Positions 21,301 through 32,300 of a stretch of DNA of 64,000 bases are shown here, in pieces. This DNA comes from Takakia lepidozioides. Taxonomy: Eukaryota > Streptophyta > Takakiopsida > Takakiales > Takakiaceae. How positions within the stretch are numbered: position 1 is the first letter of the stretch; each line of letters begins with the position of its first letter. Below the pieces are notes generated by a model. That model worked only from the letters and a program-made list of their open reading frames with translations. It was not told the origin of the DNA and did not search any database. The translations under genes and the position numbers were made by a program. The stretch spans positions 16,120,001 through 16,184,000 of the forward strand of contig CM060734.1 of NCBI GenBank assembly GCA_030704615.1, in the 5' to 3' direction.

Positions 21301-24300
21301 ATGGCTGTCATTGGGAGGCTGCACTCACAGGAGGAAGAGTGGCATTACTCTGTTCGATCGATGGTGCTGGATTGTGACGGGAACATGATGGGTCTTCTGA
21401 CGGCAATGAATGATGTGAACAGGTTGGTTTCTCATTCTACATGTTCCACTTGTGGTTCCGTTCTTCTTTGATTGAAGACCTTGAATTTCATTCTGACTTA
21501 CAGATATCATTCTGCAGAGGAACGGAGACATCGCATGTCAAAACGAGTTTGGTTCACACACTGTATAGGATACAAAGGATAGGGCAGATGCCCTTGACCA
21601 ACTTCAAGACCATCCTTTCAGCGGAGATGTACAAGAAGTGCGAAAGCTCCAAGACATCGGAAACGTGGTACTCGTTGACCCGTGAGGCTTTCATGGAGTA
21701 CATGTACACGGTGAGATACATCTTCCTTCATCTGGTCTTCCATATTCCACATGTTTGTTTCTGTTTGTTTCCCTTGACCTTGTGCTGATGCAACTCTCTT
21801 GCATTCCCTTGCAGCAAGACATTGCAGATGCAGGGGAGCGTGGCAAACTGGAATACTACAGCTCTACCCCTGAGGAGAGAAGGACAGCAAAGGGGGTTGA
21901 GAGTCGCATCCAGAAAGAGATGACCGCTACAAGAAGGACTATAATGAGTGCTTTCGTGAAGCAGTTGAGAATTGCCGACCCATCATTCGGACCGCAGTTT
22001 CTCCTGGAGATAAAAAACCATTATAACAAGCCAGGCAAGCCAGAAATGGCCCAGGAGAAGTTGCACAGGTTGTCTACCGCCGTTGTGTCTCCAGAACAAA
22101 AGGTGAAGTGGCTGCAGATATGGAACTCCGATCCCACAGTTAGGGATACCCACATGTTCCCAAGGCCGGAGAAAGAGAAGAAGACCCAGCGTGTCATTCC
22201 TGTCAGTGACAATGTGCTGGACACCTGGCTTCACAAGGCCACTTACTGGAGCCAGGTGTGATGTCCTTCCCTGTGTCACTGTCTTTTCTCTTTTCCTGTC
22301 CTTATCTTTCTATTGCCTCTTACATTCGCTGTGATTGCTTTTGGGTTCATTCTTGCATTTGTATTGTTTTGCAGTTGGAAGAAAGGGCCAGATCGGTTCT
22401 GCATACTCAGCTGGCTGACTATGGCATCAGTATGATAGCACCGAAGGTGTCCTTCGAAGCATACATGAGGAAATGGAGAGCCACAGTGTGGCACTCTTGT
22501 TTCTTTAGAGAGTTCAGCAAGGAGGGTGGCATCAGTCGAACAAATGAGCTGGACCAGCAAGAAAAAGGAGAGGAAGCCTGGAAACGATGCCTTTACAGGT
22601 GCACACTCTTGCACTACTTATTTGTGCTGTGGTTGCAATGTGTTGTGTGGCATACTGTTGAAGGGGGTCTTCCTGGTGTGATGGAAAAGTTGCCACACAA
22701 TATTTCCATTGTAAAATGAGGCTGTCTCTGTTGCTGCAGGTACATAAAGTTTGTTCTCCTGGAAGAGAATTGCCTGGACAAACATCCAGATTTCGTGGAC
22801 CTGTGGCTTGTCCCTGCTGGCAACCAGACCATGTTTACTACTGGGATCTTGCATGACTGGGGCCCAGACCATCTTTCTTCTTGTGGTTGGTATTTGGATT
22901 GCCCTCCTTCTGAGACCCCAGCTCCAGAGGTGTCTTTGAGGAGAGAGAATGACCGTATTGCAGCCACTGCCGCAGCAGCCGACCTCGACATTCATGAACG
23001 AAATTTGAGGACTCTTGCAGAGAAGGAGCCTCCCGCTCAGGATACCCCAGGTAGAGGAAGAAAGGCAAAGGGAAAAGATGTTGCTGGTGTTGTGGGGAAG
23101 GGAAGGGGTAGAGGGAAGGTGGCACAAGGGCAGGGAAGTGTTGCAGATATTGGCCCTGTGGAGCATGTCCAGCAGACTCCACCGCATGGTAGGGGATCCG
23201 GGAGAAAAAACAAGGGGGTGGTTGATCCCAAGGACCCGTACCATGCAGTGGAACATCCCACGAGGGTCATTCGCCCAACCAGGTTGGAGATGGCCAACGT
23301 CGGGTTCCTTGCCATGATGGAGTCGAAGAAATCTGATTACAAGGGCGAGCCATCACCAGTGTGGGACAGGATTGTGGAGTTCCTCAGCACGGTGCGTGTT
23401 CTCTTTGGGTTCTGTGGCTTCTGTTGTCTTTGTCTGCTGTGGGCATGGATCGTTTCTAAACTTGTGAGAATTCCATTGTATTTTTGTTTGCAGGCTAAAA
23501 TGACCAAATCCTGGGTGAACGGGAAGGAGAAGCCATATGCAGCCGAACTCATCATCTTGGACATCCCTGATGGGTTGGCAGTCCCGGATATCCCTCCATC
23601 GGGTGCTTGTCCGGGTTGGAATGCTTTTGATGAGCGCTACTGGCGGTGGGTTTTCTCCTTTTGCAACTTCTTCCTGTCCGATGCAGGTGTTTTGGTGCTC
23701 ATCCAGTCCATCGACGTTCGGTGTCGCCGTGCACTTTCCAGCTATTTGAAAGCCTCGGGCATGAGAGTCGTGAAGACATGGAATTGTGTGAACAGCATGT
23801 ACCTTACGAAGGGGGATCGTCCGGGAGAGATGGTGAGTTTGCCTTCTTCTTCCTCTTCTTGGTTGTTCTCGGATGGGGTTGTATAGGTCGCTCGAACTCA
23901 TATGTAGGGGCCCGATTTTTTTTTGCTTCTTAGTTCCTTGTGGATGTCATGTTCGCAGACTCGTCTGTTTGAAGCTGTTTGTCTCGTCCGGGTGCATCCA
24001 CAAACGACTCCGGCCGGCATTACCGAGTTCGCCATCACTCATGGGGCCAAGTTCATAGATGACAGGACAGATCCTCCCACGGATGACATGCATCACAACT
24101 ACGTCGACAGCAACGTGTGCTTGCGAAGGGGGAATGGGGTTCCTTGGAGAGGGGCGAGGGAGAGGAGCCCGGCTTTCATTCAAACGATTGTGGAGTGCTG
24201 CACCTACACAGACGCCAGAGTTCTGGATTTGTCGATGGGCACAGGTTCGTCTCTTCAACATTCACATTTCATGAGGTTTGATTGAGCTTGCACTTTCAGC

Positions 24301-24938
24301 ACTTCCCACCGTTCCGAATGTGTCTTCAATGTCTGCTTCATTCATTCTATTCCACTGCAGGTGCTTCTTACCACGCTTGCAAGGCCAGTGCGCGACATCT
24401 CTTTGGGATTGAAGGGGATGCTGAGATTTACAAGAACCTCCTGATGGGTTTGGGTGGACACACTTCTCAAGTCCTTCCGAAGCCCCGTCCCGCTGATACT
24501 GATACAGAGGAGACTTCTGACAAGGAGCTGGACTCCGACTTTGCCTGTGAGTAAGTTCAACCTGTGCATGCTTGCATTGTTGTTTCAATATCGAGAATCG
24601 CTGTTCTTGAGGCAAAGTGCACATGGGAGACATCCTCTTTGTTGGACTTGTGCATTGCATCATTGTGTTAAAAATGGGGTTTTGTGGACATGTGCAGGAG
24701 TCCGCGTGCTTCCACTTGCCCTCCAGGGCTATCACACCTATTTGGACTTGTTTGCAGTCCTCCTCGGTCTTGCGTGCTACCTGTCTATGCGGAGGCACTC
24801 GCAGCAAGCATGTCCGTTCATGGCACTCCGAGTCCACCTTACGACGGCCTTCGTAGAACACGTGGTGTTGGGGCCAGAATCTTTGTAGATGACATAGCAC
24901 AGGAGGTGGACACTGATTGTGATGACTGCGACACTTGA
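18388..24938 (+). CDS. ParB-like/permuted DNA methyltransferase-like fusion, ten exons
   Basis: Exons that keep phase: 18388-18633, 20827-21422, 21518-21710, 21815-22255, 22375-22598, 22740-23391, 23494-23832, 23959-24244, 24361-24550, 24698-24938. All introns are GT-AG. The product is about 1135 residues. In order: acidic N-terminus; a ParB/sulfiredoxin-like motif, WDGNHRLLAW (about 231-240); a helical middle; basic AT-hook-like GRGRK and GKGRGRGK; then LIILDIPDG (about 803-811) in the place of methyltransferase motif IV (DPPY); and VLDLSMGTG with HLFGIEGDAEIYKN (about 985-1020), resembling the AdoMet-binding motif I of N6/N4 amino-methyltransferases. Motif IV before motif I is the permuted beta-type order. 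DIPD instead of DPPY suggests weak or lost catalysis. Start: first ATG after an in-frame stop at 18358. The exon model is mine and untested by transcripts. Confidence 0.6.
18634..20826 (+). other. Intron 1 of the ParB/methyltransferase gene
   Basis: A GT at 18634 (AAGAAAAAG|GTGAAAT) and an AG at 20826 (CCCTGCAG|GAGAAG) join exon 1 and exon 2 in phase 0. At 2193 bases it is far longer than the other eight introns (about 95-150 bases) because it holds the palindrome array. Confidence 0.55.
18729..20760. repeat. Palindrome satellite array with trimeric higher-order structure
   Basis: About 18 units of ~112-120 bp each carry an inverted repeat. The stem is CAGCTCAAACAGTGTGCG, then a 4-base loop, then its complement. 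The best preserved centres are near 18966, 19081, 19193, 19308, 19650, 19770 and 20340. The loop is TTGG or TCAA. Over the first ten well-formed units it follows the order TTGG, TTGG, TCAA repeatedly, giving a ~343-bp higher-order period; later units are mostly TCAA. Inter-palindrome text is also repeated (GAACATGTAAGTGTTTTT or GTACATGTCACTG, then CCAGGGCAGGTTT). Many differences are single-base length changes in homopolymers. Confidence 0.9.
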
Positions 24939-25289
24939 TATGAAGTTTTCTTTTGGTTTAATTCTGGGCCAAATTTGAAATGGGATGGTTGTGTGTCCTT
25001 GTTGTCCTGTTTGCAATGTGTGCGTGGAATTCACATTCATGGTTACAAACTATTGTTGGAGATGGGGGTTGCATGGACTGCCTGGATTGTTCCTTCAATC
25101 TATTTGGTGTTTTGTGGACCTCACAGACTTGAGTACATTGCGAAAACAAACAAACCACTTTGGTTCGTGTAGAGCATTCTCGCATCATTTGCTAGTTGGT
25201 CCCCAAACTATTCCTGCTAGAAGAATGGTTGGTGAATCCATCACGGTGAAGTCCACCTCATCAAAAACTGTTCAGGCATTCTCAATTCT

Positions 25290-25449
25290 ACCCACATCAA
25301 CCCGCGGAAATAGGTGACACCACTCGGAAATAGGTGACATCCGCGGAAATAGGCACTGTTTGCATGCTGACGTGGCGTGAGCCTGTGCTGGGCTCACGCT
25401 TTCCTGGGCTCACAGGCTCACGCCTCCGGGCTCACGGAATAGCACCCCC
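25290..25449. repeat. Right subterminal repeats of the candidate transposon
   Basis: Three copies of CGGAAATAGG (two followed by TGACA) at about 25305-25352 precede a cluster of GGCGTGAGCC, GGGCTCACGC, GGCTCACAGG, GGCTCACGCC and GGGCTCACGG. These mirror the left-end motifs in opposite orientation. The last readable bases, AGCACCCCC, enter the N gap, matching the G-run start of the left end. Confidence 0.55.
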
Positions 25450-25949
25450 NNNNNNNNNNNNNNNNNNNNNNNNNNNNNNNNNNNNNNNNNNNNNNNNNNN
25501 NNNNNNNNNNNNNNNNNNNNNNNNNNNNNNNNNNNNNNNNNNNNNNNNNNNNNNNNNNNNNNNNNNNNNNNNNNNNNNNNNNNNNNNNNNNNNNNNNNNN
25601 NNNNNNNNNNNNNNNNNNNNNNNNNNNNNNNNNNNNNNNNNNNNNNNNNNNNNNNNNNNNNNNNNNNNNNNNNNNNNNNNNNNNNNNNNNNNNNNNNNNN
25701 NNNNNNNNNNNNNNNNNNNNNNNNNNNNNNNNNNNNNNNNNNNNNNNNNNNNNNNNNNNNNNNNNNNNNNNNNNNNNNNNNNNNNNNNNNNNNNNNNNNN
25801 NNNNNNNNNNNNNNNNNNNNNNNNNNNNNNNNNNNNNNNNNNNNNNNNNNNNNNNNNNNNNNNNNNNNNNNNNNNNNNNNNNNNNNNNNNNNNNNNNNNN
25901 NNNNNNNNNNNNNNNNNNNNNNNNNNNNNNNNNNNNNNNNNNNNNNNNN
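25450..25949. other. Assembly gap of exactly 500 N
   Basis: The round length indicates a placeholder of unknown true size. It separates the right end of the candidate DNA transposon from family B copy 2, so the insertion site and any target duplication are hidden. Confidence 0.98.
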
Positions 25950-28565
25950 GGAAGCAGGACCTTCAGAGAGGGAGGAAGAAGTTACTTCTGCTCACAACCA
26001 ACACACACCCGCCACTTGAACGACTTGTCACAAGGTCACAAGTTTATCCATGCAGCTCAACCCAAATAATAGATTTGGAAAGTGAAGGATAGATATCCAC
26101 CACAAACAGATAGTGGCGGAAATAGAGAAAGGGGACCTTCTCTATGAATATTCTGGTCTGGTCAAGCAGACAGAAATCCCAGAGGTGCAACAGTTGCCCA
26201 AGAGAATCCTTAGGTACATATAATGCACACACCTGTGTCGGAGGTACCACAGGCGGAAGGCCATGACACTGTAGTACCGGTCATAAATGATAGTTTCAGG
26301 AAGAAAATCCGGTGGGACAATGGTCTGAATGGTTAGTGAGACATCATACTGTTGAAGATCGGGAGGAACAGCAGCAACAACCTCACCATGATACCCTCAA
26401 CAGGCAATGCTGATGAATTCCATAGGCAGGACACTTAATTTGTTGGGACTTATGTCAAAACCCATGTTCCAATTACCCAATTGACAACTTGAAAGAAGAA
26501 CTCAGGAAGGAGTTTGAGGCTCGACTTGCCACTGAGTGTTCAAACAAGGTCGATGAAGAGGTCACTCTCAGATGAAGCAGGACTTGGCAATACAGAAATG
26601 GCTTTGCAATTGGCCAAGCAACAATTGATTGAGGCAGGCCTCGCTCAAGACCAGTTGCACGAAGCACATAAGCAACAGCTATAAAACCAAATGCAGGTGC
26701 AGCATGAAAGCAAGTTTGCAAGAACTGAATGCACTACATACGGAGTTGCAGACAGTGCATAACAGGATGGCGATACAATGCGCTACATTTACAACTATGC
26801 TTGACCAATCAACAAAAAAAATAAACAGTCAAGCAGAAAATGTACGAAGGCAGAAGAAGAGAATGTGGAGCACATGAGCTCATTGTCGATCGAAAATACA
26901 ATCTGTCGCATGAAGATACTTTCAAGCAATACAGGCAGATGGAAGCTGAGAATGAGAAATCAATCGTGGAGTTGCAACAAACCATCGTGGCCAATAGAAA
27001 TGAAATCGCGGTCATAACAAGGCTTCGAAAGAAGCCAATAATCTACTTGCTGCCTATGCGCAATTGGTTTGAGCCACAGCAAAGCGCATGAAGGCTTTAC
27101 AACAGCAGTTGGAATTGTATAAGCTAAGAGAGGAGCAAACTCTCAGGGGAACCACAAGCAGCTTGGTGGATAACAGCCTTATGCAGGTCTGGTTAGCACA
27201 AGGGCCAGTAGAGGGCAAAAGCCCACGGAAGCTCACCCAAAGCGAGATGAATGAGCTCAGACTGCAGGTGCAGAACATTGCCACAACTACTATAGACAAT
27301 GTCTATAGTAGGATAGCAGAGTTACAAGAGGATGTAGACGGACTCCAGACTCAAGTGGAAGACCTCACTTCAACATCGACCAAAGAGTCTATATCCCTCA
27401 GGAACAGCTAATGGCTTCTTATTTGCAAGCCAAAACTCTGGCTTTTCAGTCTTCACAGGAGGTGCAGGAGATGCAATGGTACAGGAACCAGTACCACCAC
27501 CACCACAACAGGTCAGTGTACCAGTAGCTGAACCTGTGGTTACTACAACCACACCACAGCCACCACAGCCGGAGGTATGGGGCAATGCAGCTTTTAACCC
27601 ACCTAAAACTCCAGCTGCCAGGGAGTACAGTAGGGCTATGATTATGCCCTTCAACCAAATTCCCATCATGTTGGATTTGGCTTGGAAAGAATTTAGTCCT
27701 CCGCAGTCATTCGCACATTACTACCAAATCATGCGTATCTGGCTGCCAGTGGCAACCAGGACTAAAGTTCTTCCAAACAATCGACATATTGAAGATCATC
27801 ACTTTGCACAATACTGGCACGAGGCAGGTACCATGTTGAGGGAATTGGTTGCTTTCCAGGTTGTACATGGACTCATTTATACCAAGACCAAGGAGATAGC
27901 AAGTATTGTCATGGGGTGCGGGCTATACTATGCTGCTGTTTCCTGATACGTTACCACATAGAGCAACAAAAGATGCAAGCACGCTTTCAAAGTTACTCCA
28001 GTGGAGATCATTGGGTATTACCTTCGGTGCCACCTCATATGTACCTATATGACCCAAAAGTTATGATACAAAAGGATTCTCAAATTCATTCATGGTTTCA
28101 AGCAGCCTGCAACAATTTGTCAACACAGAAATTCGGACTTGATGACATTTTCTATAAGGGACATATCGCATGGAAATACTTGCACGCGGCACCAGTAATT
28201 GGTACCCCACTCATCTGGACAGACAAGGAGCTCAGTGTCTACACCAATTTTGCTGTTCAACGGTTACACCAGGTTGTAAAATGCAAACTTCCAGACATGG
28301 TAGGACAGCATTGTATGCCCCAGATGATTCCACAAAAAGTTCGAAAATTAAAACACCTGAGAGGCGATGAGGATTCTGATACAACTGTTTCTTCACAAAA
28401 TTCTTTTGACATGGGAGAAGACTATGCAATTCAGATGGAAGAGAAGAAACAAAGGGAATCTCCTATGCCTGAAAGATTACCTCGATATCAACCTCCAGAA
28501 GGCCTCACTTATCCAGGTAGTGATCAACCATCTCCATCAACCAGAGACAGACCTCGGGCTCGTAC
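25950..28565 (+). pseudogene. Family B copy 2: ORF2, interrupted by family A element
   Basis: Begins at the acidic linker of ORF2 (matching copy 1 at GGAAGCAGGACCTTCAGAGAG). It continues through the coiled coil (about 26500-27410) and the C-terminal globular region (27476-28430) in the order seen in copy 4. It has several frameshifts in the first 1.4 kb, then a long clean stretch from 27476 with a shift near 27940. At 28565 it is split by the family A insertion and resumes at 35541. The region 26060-26110 contains an unmatched AT-rich patch. It confirms that the linker and coiled coil of ORF2 are normally contiguous. Confidence 0.75.
28561..28565 (+). repeat. Target-site duplication, left copy (CGTAC)
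   Basis: CGTAC immediately precedes the 5' LTR and is repeated at 35541-35545 directly after the 3' LTR, as expected for Ty3/gypsy integrase. Confidence 0.95.
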
Positions 28566-29291
28566 TGTCGCGGCCCTTTGCCTTGAGAGCAGGGGGGTCG
28601 GGACACATGAGGGGCTGCCCCTGTGGTGGGGGCAGCGGCAGCGATAGGTATGGGGGGCTGAAGCACCCTTAAGTGCCCAAGGCACTCAAGGAGGCGGAGG
28701 CGCTCACTAGGTGGAGCCCCGCACACCGGGTTGCGGTGGAGGTGGCTCCACAAGGGGTGGTGGTAGCTTAGTGGGACTTAGTGGGGGGTGGCATAGGACT
28801 CACCATGGGGTGGAGACCTCGAGGTGGGAGTCGTGGGGAGTCTTGGGACTCATCACGGTCCATTGGGGCCGCGGTGAGTGGGCCAAGACTCACCGCGACT
28901 CACCACCGGGAGTCGAGGGTTTTCGTGGTGGTTCGCCATAAAATGGCATGGCTGGTTATGAAACCCCCGCGGACAGCTACAGAAGTATATATAGGGAGTA
29001 GTAACCCCGAGAACGGTGCAAGCCCGTTGGTGACCAAAAACTAGTGAGTAAGCGAGCGAGCCGGAAAGCGACCAAAGAGTGGGGAGCTGTTCCGGACTGC
29101 CATCTACCAAAGGGAATTCTCCTAGTCCCAAATAGGTGGAGGGTTTAGAGGGAAGCGGAAGGGGACCGTTATGTCCCGGTGAGCAGCCGAAACTCCAAGT
29201 TGGCCCGGCGGCCAGGTTGGGAGTCAGGCGCGCGCATCAAAGCGAGTAACTATGACTTGAAGGGGAGTTTACCGAATTGAGGTGTGCGACA
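28566..29291 (+). repeat. Family A 5' LTR (726 bp)
   Basis: Bounded by TGTCG and CGACA. It differs from the 3' LTR by one missing G (TTGAGAGCAGG versus TTGAGAGGCAGG) and a T/C change in GGCACTCAAGG versus GGCACCCAAGG. It contains TATATATA at 28986-28993. Confidence 0.97.
28986..28993 (+). promoter_or_regulatory. TATA box of family A LTR
   Basis: TATATATA followed by GGGAGTAGTAACCCCGAG. The same box is kept in the 3' LTR (35235) and the solo LTR (43774), marking the likely U3/R promoter. No other core element was identified. Confidence 0.7.
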
Positions 29292-29293
29292 CT

Positions 29294-29305
29294 TGGTATC
29301 AGAGC
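29294..29305 (+). promoter_or_regulatory. Primer-binding site (initiator tRNA-Met type)
   Basis: TGGTATCAGAGC begins two bases after the LTR end and complements the 3' end of plant initiator methionine tRNA, the usual primer of gypsy elements. Confidence 0.9.
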
Positions 29306-29346
29306 TTAGAGTTCAGTACGCGATCGTCCTTGGGATTGGCCTCATC

Positions 29347-32300
29347 ATGGGGTCGGGCAAGCCGAAGCGAAAGCGGAACGGCCCAAAAGATGATGATCCC
29401 GGTGAGCCCGATGGGGGCGACGTGTCACCGAGGCGGCCGTTTGAGGAAGCGATTAATGTTTCCGAAAACGAGGCCGCTCAGGAGCGGGAGGAATCCGAGG
29501 AGTCGGAGCCCGAGGAATCTTTGAGAGCTCCGACAAACCAAGAGATGCCTCCCATGCCGGCAGCCTTTTGGGAAGGGTTGTTGGCGCAGTTTGGCGGGAC
29601 GTTGAAAGACGTGTTGAAGGCGGCTAATGCCACTCCCACCAAGGCAAAGTTTAAGGTGAAGCCTAAGGAACCCGGCACCTTCGAGGGCGTTCGAAACCGG
29701 AAGGCACTCAACACCTGGCTCCTGGAGCTAGAGCAGTACTTCCGGGCGGCCAAGTTGAGTGACGAGGATCGGGTGGAAGTGGCTCCCACCTATTTGAGGG
29801 GCTATGCTCAACAATGGTGGCAGAAACGCCTTCACGACCGAGGCCCAAGCCCGGAAACCTTGAACTGGAGTGAGTTCAAGGAATTGATGAAGAGACAGTT
29901 TGTGCCCCTCAACGCATCCTGGCTTGCCCGGGACAAGATGAGGAATTTGAAGCAAACAGATGACATTCGGGGGTATGTCCAGGCTTTCAATGTGCTGTTG
30001 CTCGAAGTCGCGGACATGGCAGAACCAGAAATGGTCTTCAACTTTGTGGCGGGACTGGCCCCATGGGCTAGGCGGAAGTTGGAGGAGAAGCCACCCAAGA
30101 CTTTGAACGAGGCAATTGAGAGAGCTGAATGTTTCTCGGATGTCCCTAGGGGTGAGAGACAAGGCCGTACGGAGCTGAACCACAAGAAGACCCGGCGGGA
30201 AGGTGACTCCTCCCGACCGGAAAAGAAGTGGGATAGGCCACGCGGCGAAAATGGCACGTGGAAATCGAAGGGAGGTCCTTCACACGTCAAGGCGGCACCC
30301 GGTGCTTCGAAAGGAAAAGCGGGTGGAGCGACTTATGGCGGACAGAAGGCGACCTTTGATGGAGTGTGTTTCAATTGCGGGGAGCCCGGGCACATGGCCA
30401 AGAAGTGCACGAAGCCCCGGCAATTGAACATGACTCGGGCGACCACGGAGCTGTCGGAAGATACCATCAGTCGCTTGGTGGAAGCGGTGGTCGCCAGGAC
30501 TTGCAAGGTAGGCAAATTTTCTTGTGAGTTGTATCAGGAAACTGGCGCCTTACGAAAAGGGAGTCAGTTATTGTTCGTGGATGGGATAATATCCGGAACT
30601 AATGTGTCGTTGTTGGTGGACACAGGAGCGTCGCACTCCTTCATGACGCCGGCGGCGGCGCGAAAGTTGGGACTCCCGACAAGTGACGTGGGGGCCTCTA
30701 TTGAGGTGCGCTCTGCCAAAGGAGAACCTCAGTTGGCGACAAGGTTGGCGTTTGATGTTCCTCTTCAACTGGGGAGTTGGGAGGGACGTGAGAACTTCAC
30801 TATCTGCGAGATCGATGGAGTGGATCTCATTTTGGGAATGACCTTTTTGAGCAAATCCGGAGCGGTCATAGATGGCCGCAAGAGAGTAGTCACGCTGCCA
30901 TGTGGGAATGGTGGCGAGGTTTTACGAGTGTCGGAAACGCCCAAATCCGTGGGAGGGCGAATAAACCTTCTATCAGCAAAGGAGTGGGCCGTGGAGGAGA
31001 CACACGAGTCCCAGTTTTTGCTTTACATTAGAGAAGTGAAAGGAGAAGGCGATGGGGAGCCGAGCCCAGATTGGATCAAGGGGATTTTGGAGAAATACCA
31101 GGATGTGATGCCGGAGGATTTACCAAGCGGCTTGCCACCGCGAAGAGGAGTTGACCACAAAATTGAGGTGATACCGGGATCGGAACCGCCTGCCAAGGCG
31201 CCCTACCGGTTGAGCCACAAAGAGTTGGTCGAGCTGAAGACTCAGCTCAAAGATCTAATGTCAAAGGGGTACATCCGGCCGAGTAAGTCACCTTACGGAG
31301 CCCCGGTGCTATTTGCAGACAAGAAGGATGGGACGCTGCGGATGTGTGTCGATTACAGGGCTCTGAATAAGGTGACTATCAAAAACCGGTACCCTTTGCC
31401 AAGGATCGACGACCTTTTCGATCGGTTGGCAGGAGCGAAGTATTTCAGCCGGATCGACTTGCGCTCCGGCTATCACCAAATTCGGGTGGCGGAAGGAGAT
31501 GAGGAGAAGACCGCGTGCAGGACAAGGTATGGTTCATATGAGTTCTTGGTGATGCCTTTTGGGCTCACCAATGCACCAGCGACATTTAGCACGCTGATGA
31601 ACAGCCTTTTCCAGGAGTGGTTGGATGACTTTGTGATCGTGTACATCGACGACATCTTGGTGTACTCGAAAACAAAGGAGGAGCACCTGGAGCACCTAAA
31701 AGGGTGTTCCAAAAATTGCGAGAAGGGAAGCTGTATGCCAAAGCTTCAAAGTGCGAATTCGGGGTCACAAAAGTGGAGTTCTTGGGGCACGTGATTACAC
31801 AGGATGGGATCAAAATGGATGACAGAAAGGTGAGGGCGATCTTGGACTGGGAGCCTCCGACTTCGGTCCCGGGAGTGCGATCCTTCCTAGGACTCGCCTC
31901 CTATTACCGGAAGTATGTGAGAAATTTCGCCAAGATCGCGGGGCCGCTGTCGGACCTTCTGTGTAAATCCAAAGTCTGGGTATGGAACACATTTTGTGGC
32001 CAAGCTTTTGCTGAATTGAAGCAGCGGATGACGGAAGCTCCAGTCTTAAAAATCCCGGAGTTCGATCGTCCGTTTGAGATTCATACAGATGCATCGGACT
32101 TCGCAATTGGGGGTGTACTTATGCAAGATGGACGTCCAGTGGCTTACGAAAGTAAGAAACTGAATGAAGTGGAGCGACGGTGGCCGACGCACGAAAAAGA
32201 GATGAAGGCGGTGGTACATTGCCTTGAACTCTGGCGCCACTATGTTGGTTCCAACCCAGTGAAGGTGTTCACGGACAATGTCACGGTGAAGTATTTTGCC

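Larger units (their letters stand above)
13451..25449. mobile_element. Candidate ~12 kb DNA transposon (right end in gap)
   Basis: The unit begins with G16 followed by TAC and a cluster of GTGAGCC/GGCTCAC motifs. Its right side ends with the same motifs in inverse orientation and a run of C that disappears into the N gap. Inside are two divergent genes: a Mutator-like/SWIM transposase pseudogene (minus) and a ParB/methyltransferase-like gene (plus). Left and right neighbours are unrelated parts of family B (a 3' LTR and ORF2), consistent with insertion into repeats. No target duplication can be read because of the gap, so the element boundary on the right is inferred. Confidence 0.5.

Noticed and set aside
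25334-26092. A 252-codon open frame across the N gap
   Set aside because: Most of it is unknown residues from the gap; the ends belong to different elements.
28711-29131. Open frames inside family A LTRs (also at 34960-35380)
   Set aside because: They are identical between the two LTRs because the LTRs are identical; no protein motif and they overlap the promoter.
31690-31710. Programmed frameshift between RT and RNase H in family A
   Set aside because: The shift lies inside Pol, not at a Gag/Pol boundary, and CTAAAAGGG is not a standard slippery heptamer in the zero frame; a lost A is simpler.
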